Shown here: in pieces, positions 13,293 through 16,075 of the stretch
Layout: the number at the start of each line of letters is the position of its first letter
Position numbering within the stretch: the stretch's first letter is position 1
NCBI GenBank assembly: GCA_030263275.1
Contig: SZOR01000094.1
Coordinates: forward strand, 1-16,075
Source: DSNY01 sp016861185
GTDB taxonomy: Bacteria; Pseudomonadota; Gammaproteobacteria; Burkholderiales; Burkholderiaceae_F
Reading direction: 5' to 3'
Length of the DNA stretch: 16,075 bases
Program-made: the position numbers and the translations under genes
Notes under the pieces: model-generated
What the model was told of the DNA's origin: nothing
Databases searched by the model: none
What the model saw: the letters and a program-made list of their open reading frames with translations, nothing else

Positions 13293-13763
13293 ATGCCCCG
13301 TCGTCGCGAAGTACCGAAACGCGAGATCCTTCCGGATCCTAAGTTCAACAGCTCCGACCTCACGAAGTTCGTGAACGTCATCATGCTCGACGGCAAGAAG
13401 GCGGTCGCCGAGCGCATCGTCTACGGCGCGCTTGCGCAGATCGAGAGCAAGACCGGCAAGAATGCGCTCGAGGTGTTCACGCAGGCGCTGAACAACGTCA
13501 AGCCGATGGTCGAGGTCAAGAGCCGCCGCGTCGGCGGCGCCAACTACCAGGTCCCGGTCGAGGTGCGGCCGGTGCGGCGGATGGCGCTGGCGATGCGCTG
13601 GCTGCGCGAGGCGGCGAAGAAGCGCGGCGAGAAGTCGATGCCGCTGCGCCTGGCGGGCGAGTTGATGGAGGCGGCGGAAGGACGCGGCGGTGCGATGAAG
13701 AAGCGCGAGGAAGTGCACCGCATGGCGGAAGCGAACAAGGCGTTCGCGCACTTCAGGTTCTAG
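13293..13763 (+). CDS. rpsG: 30S ribosomal protein S7
   Basis: S7 nucleates assembly of the 30S head by binding the 3' domain of 16S rRNA and lines the E site. The 156-residue protein begins MPRRREVPKREILPDPKF and contains the signatures RRVGGANYQVPVEVRPVRR and MRWLREAAKKRGEKSM. The long C-terminal extension found in E. coli K-12 S7 is absent; 156 residues is usual for betaproteobacteria. GAGGAAG at 13280-13286 is a good ribosome binding site. S7 is also the repressor of this operon in E. coli, which fits the structured spacer just upstream. Confidence 0.98.
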   Translation: MPRRREVPKREILPDPKFNSSDLTKFVNVIMLDGKKAVAERIVYGALAQIESKTGKNALEVFTQALNNVKPMVEVKSRRVGGANYQVPVEVRPVRRMALAMRWLREAAKKRGEKSMPLRLAGELMEAAEGRGGAMKKREEVHRMAEANKAFAHFRF

Positions 13764-13773
13764 ACGAATAGTC

Positions 13774-13803
13774 GTGCGAGGCACGCCCTGTCGCGCCTCG
13801 CAC
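13774..13803 (+). promoter_or_regulatory. Nine-pair hairpin between rpsG and fusA
   Basis: GTGCGAGGC at 13774-13782 pairs perfectly with GCCTCGCAC at 13795-13803 around a 12-base loop, in the middle of the 62-base spacer. CCAGAGCATT follows, with no T tract, so this is not an intrinsic terminator. It ends 11 bases before the fusA ribosome binding site and could act on mRNA stability or on coupling of fusA to rpsG translation. Confidence 0.45.
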
Positions 13804-13825
13804 CCAGAGCATTCAGGAAGGCTCT

Positions 13826-15931
<2,106 letters not shown>

Positions 15932-15976
15932 TCGTCGATGGAAAGACCAACAACCGTTCTTTAGTCAGAGGAAAAG

Positions 15977-16075
15977 ATGGCCAAAGGCAAGTTTGAGCGG
16001 ACGAAGCCGCACGTGAATGTGGGGACGATTGGGCACGTGGATCATGGCAAGACCACGCTGACGGCGGCGATCACG
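15977..16075 (+). CDS. tuf: Elongation factor Tu, N-terminal start (partial, downstream copy)
   Basis: The first 33 codons of a second EF-Tu gene run off the window end. The sequence starts MAKGKFERTKPHVNVGTIGH and contains the P-loop GHVDHGKT at 19-26. AGAGGA at 15967-15972 is the ribosome binding site, 45 bases after the fusA stop, so it is the last gene seen in the str operon. Codon choice differs from the neighbours: glycine uses GGG twice in four, and every valine is GTG, while the flanking genes use mostly GGC and a GTC/GTG mix. The stretch is too short to conclude more than that. Confidence 0.97.
   Translation, partial: MAKGKFERTKPHVNVGTIGHVDHGKTTLTAAIT

Overview
This is a core housekeeping window from a GC-rich bacterium (roughly two thirds G+C by eye). 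It is most likely a betaproteobacterium. The protein sequences are closest to what I know of that class: for example NusG with KRWYVVHAYSGMEKS, L10 beginning (M)GLNRQEKA, the RpoB segment YFRVDRRRKMPATILLKAIG, and a 156-residue S7. The gene order tuf - trnW - secE - nusG - rplKAJL - rpoBC - rpsL - rpsG - fusA - tuf is also the one commonly found there. The genus cannot be fixed from this stretch. All genes lie on the + strand.

Layout. Positions 1-100 are the 3' end of one tuf gene, followed by a tRNA-Trp (CCA encoded) at 160-235. Next are secE (translocase subunit) and nusG (transcription elongation factor), which overlap as TGATG. After a 181-base spacer with a strong hairpin come rplK and rplA, touching as TAA-ATG. 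A 394-base, highly structured leader precedes rplJ and rplL. A 196-base spacer with three tandem hairpins then leads into rpoB and rpoC. A convincing Rho-independent terminator follows rpoC. About 35 bases downstream is a TTGACA-N18-GAAAAT promoter candidate for the str operon: a structured leader of about 180 bases, rpsL, a hairpin-rich spacer, rpsG, another hairpin, fusA, and the first 33 codons of a second tuf copy, cut by the window end.

How it works together. The genes encode parts of the transcription and translation machinery: the RNA polymerase beta and beta' subunits, the NusG factor that couples polymerase to ribosome or Rho, the ribosomal stalk (L10, L7/L12) and the L11/L1 proteins, the decoding protein S12, the 30S assembly protein S7, and both elongation GTPases. 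SecE is the one membrane protein. In E. coli these operons are controlled by ribosomal proteins binding their own mRNA (L1, L10-L12, S7) and by an attenuator and RNase III site before rpoB. The spacers here hold inverted repeats at the corresponding places, though their sequences are not ones I can match to a known family by eye.

I found no mobile element, CRISPR array, defence system or unknown protein family. All recognised proteins look intact, with catalytic residues present. The parts most worth a second look are the non-coding ones: the rplA-rplJ leader, the rplL-rpoB spacer and the rpsL leader.
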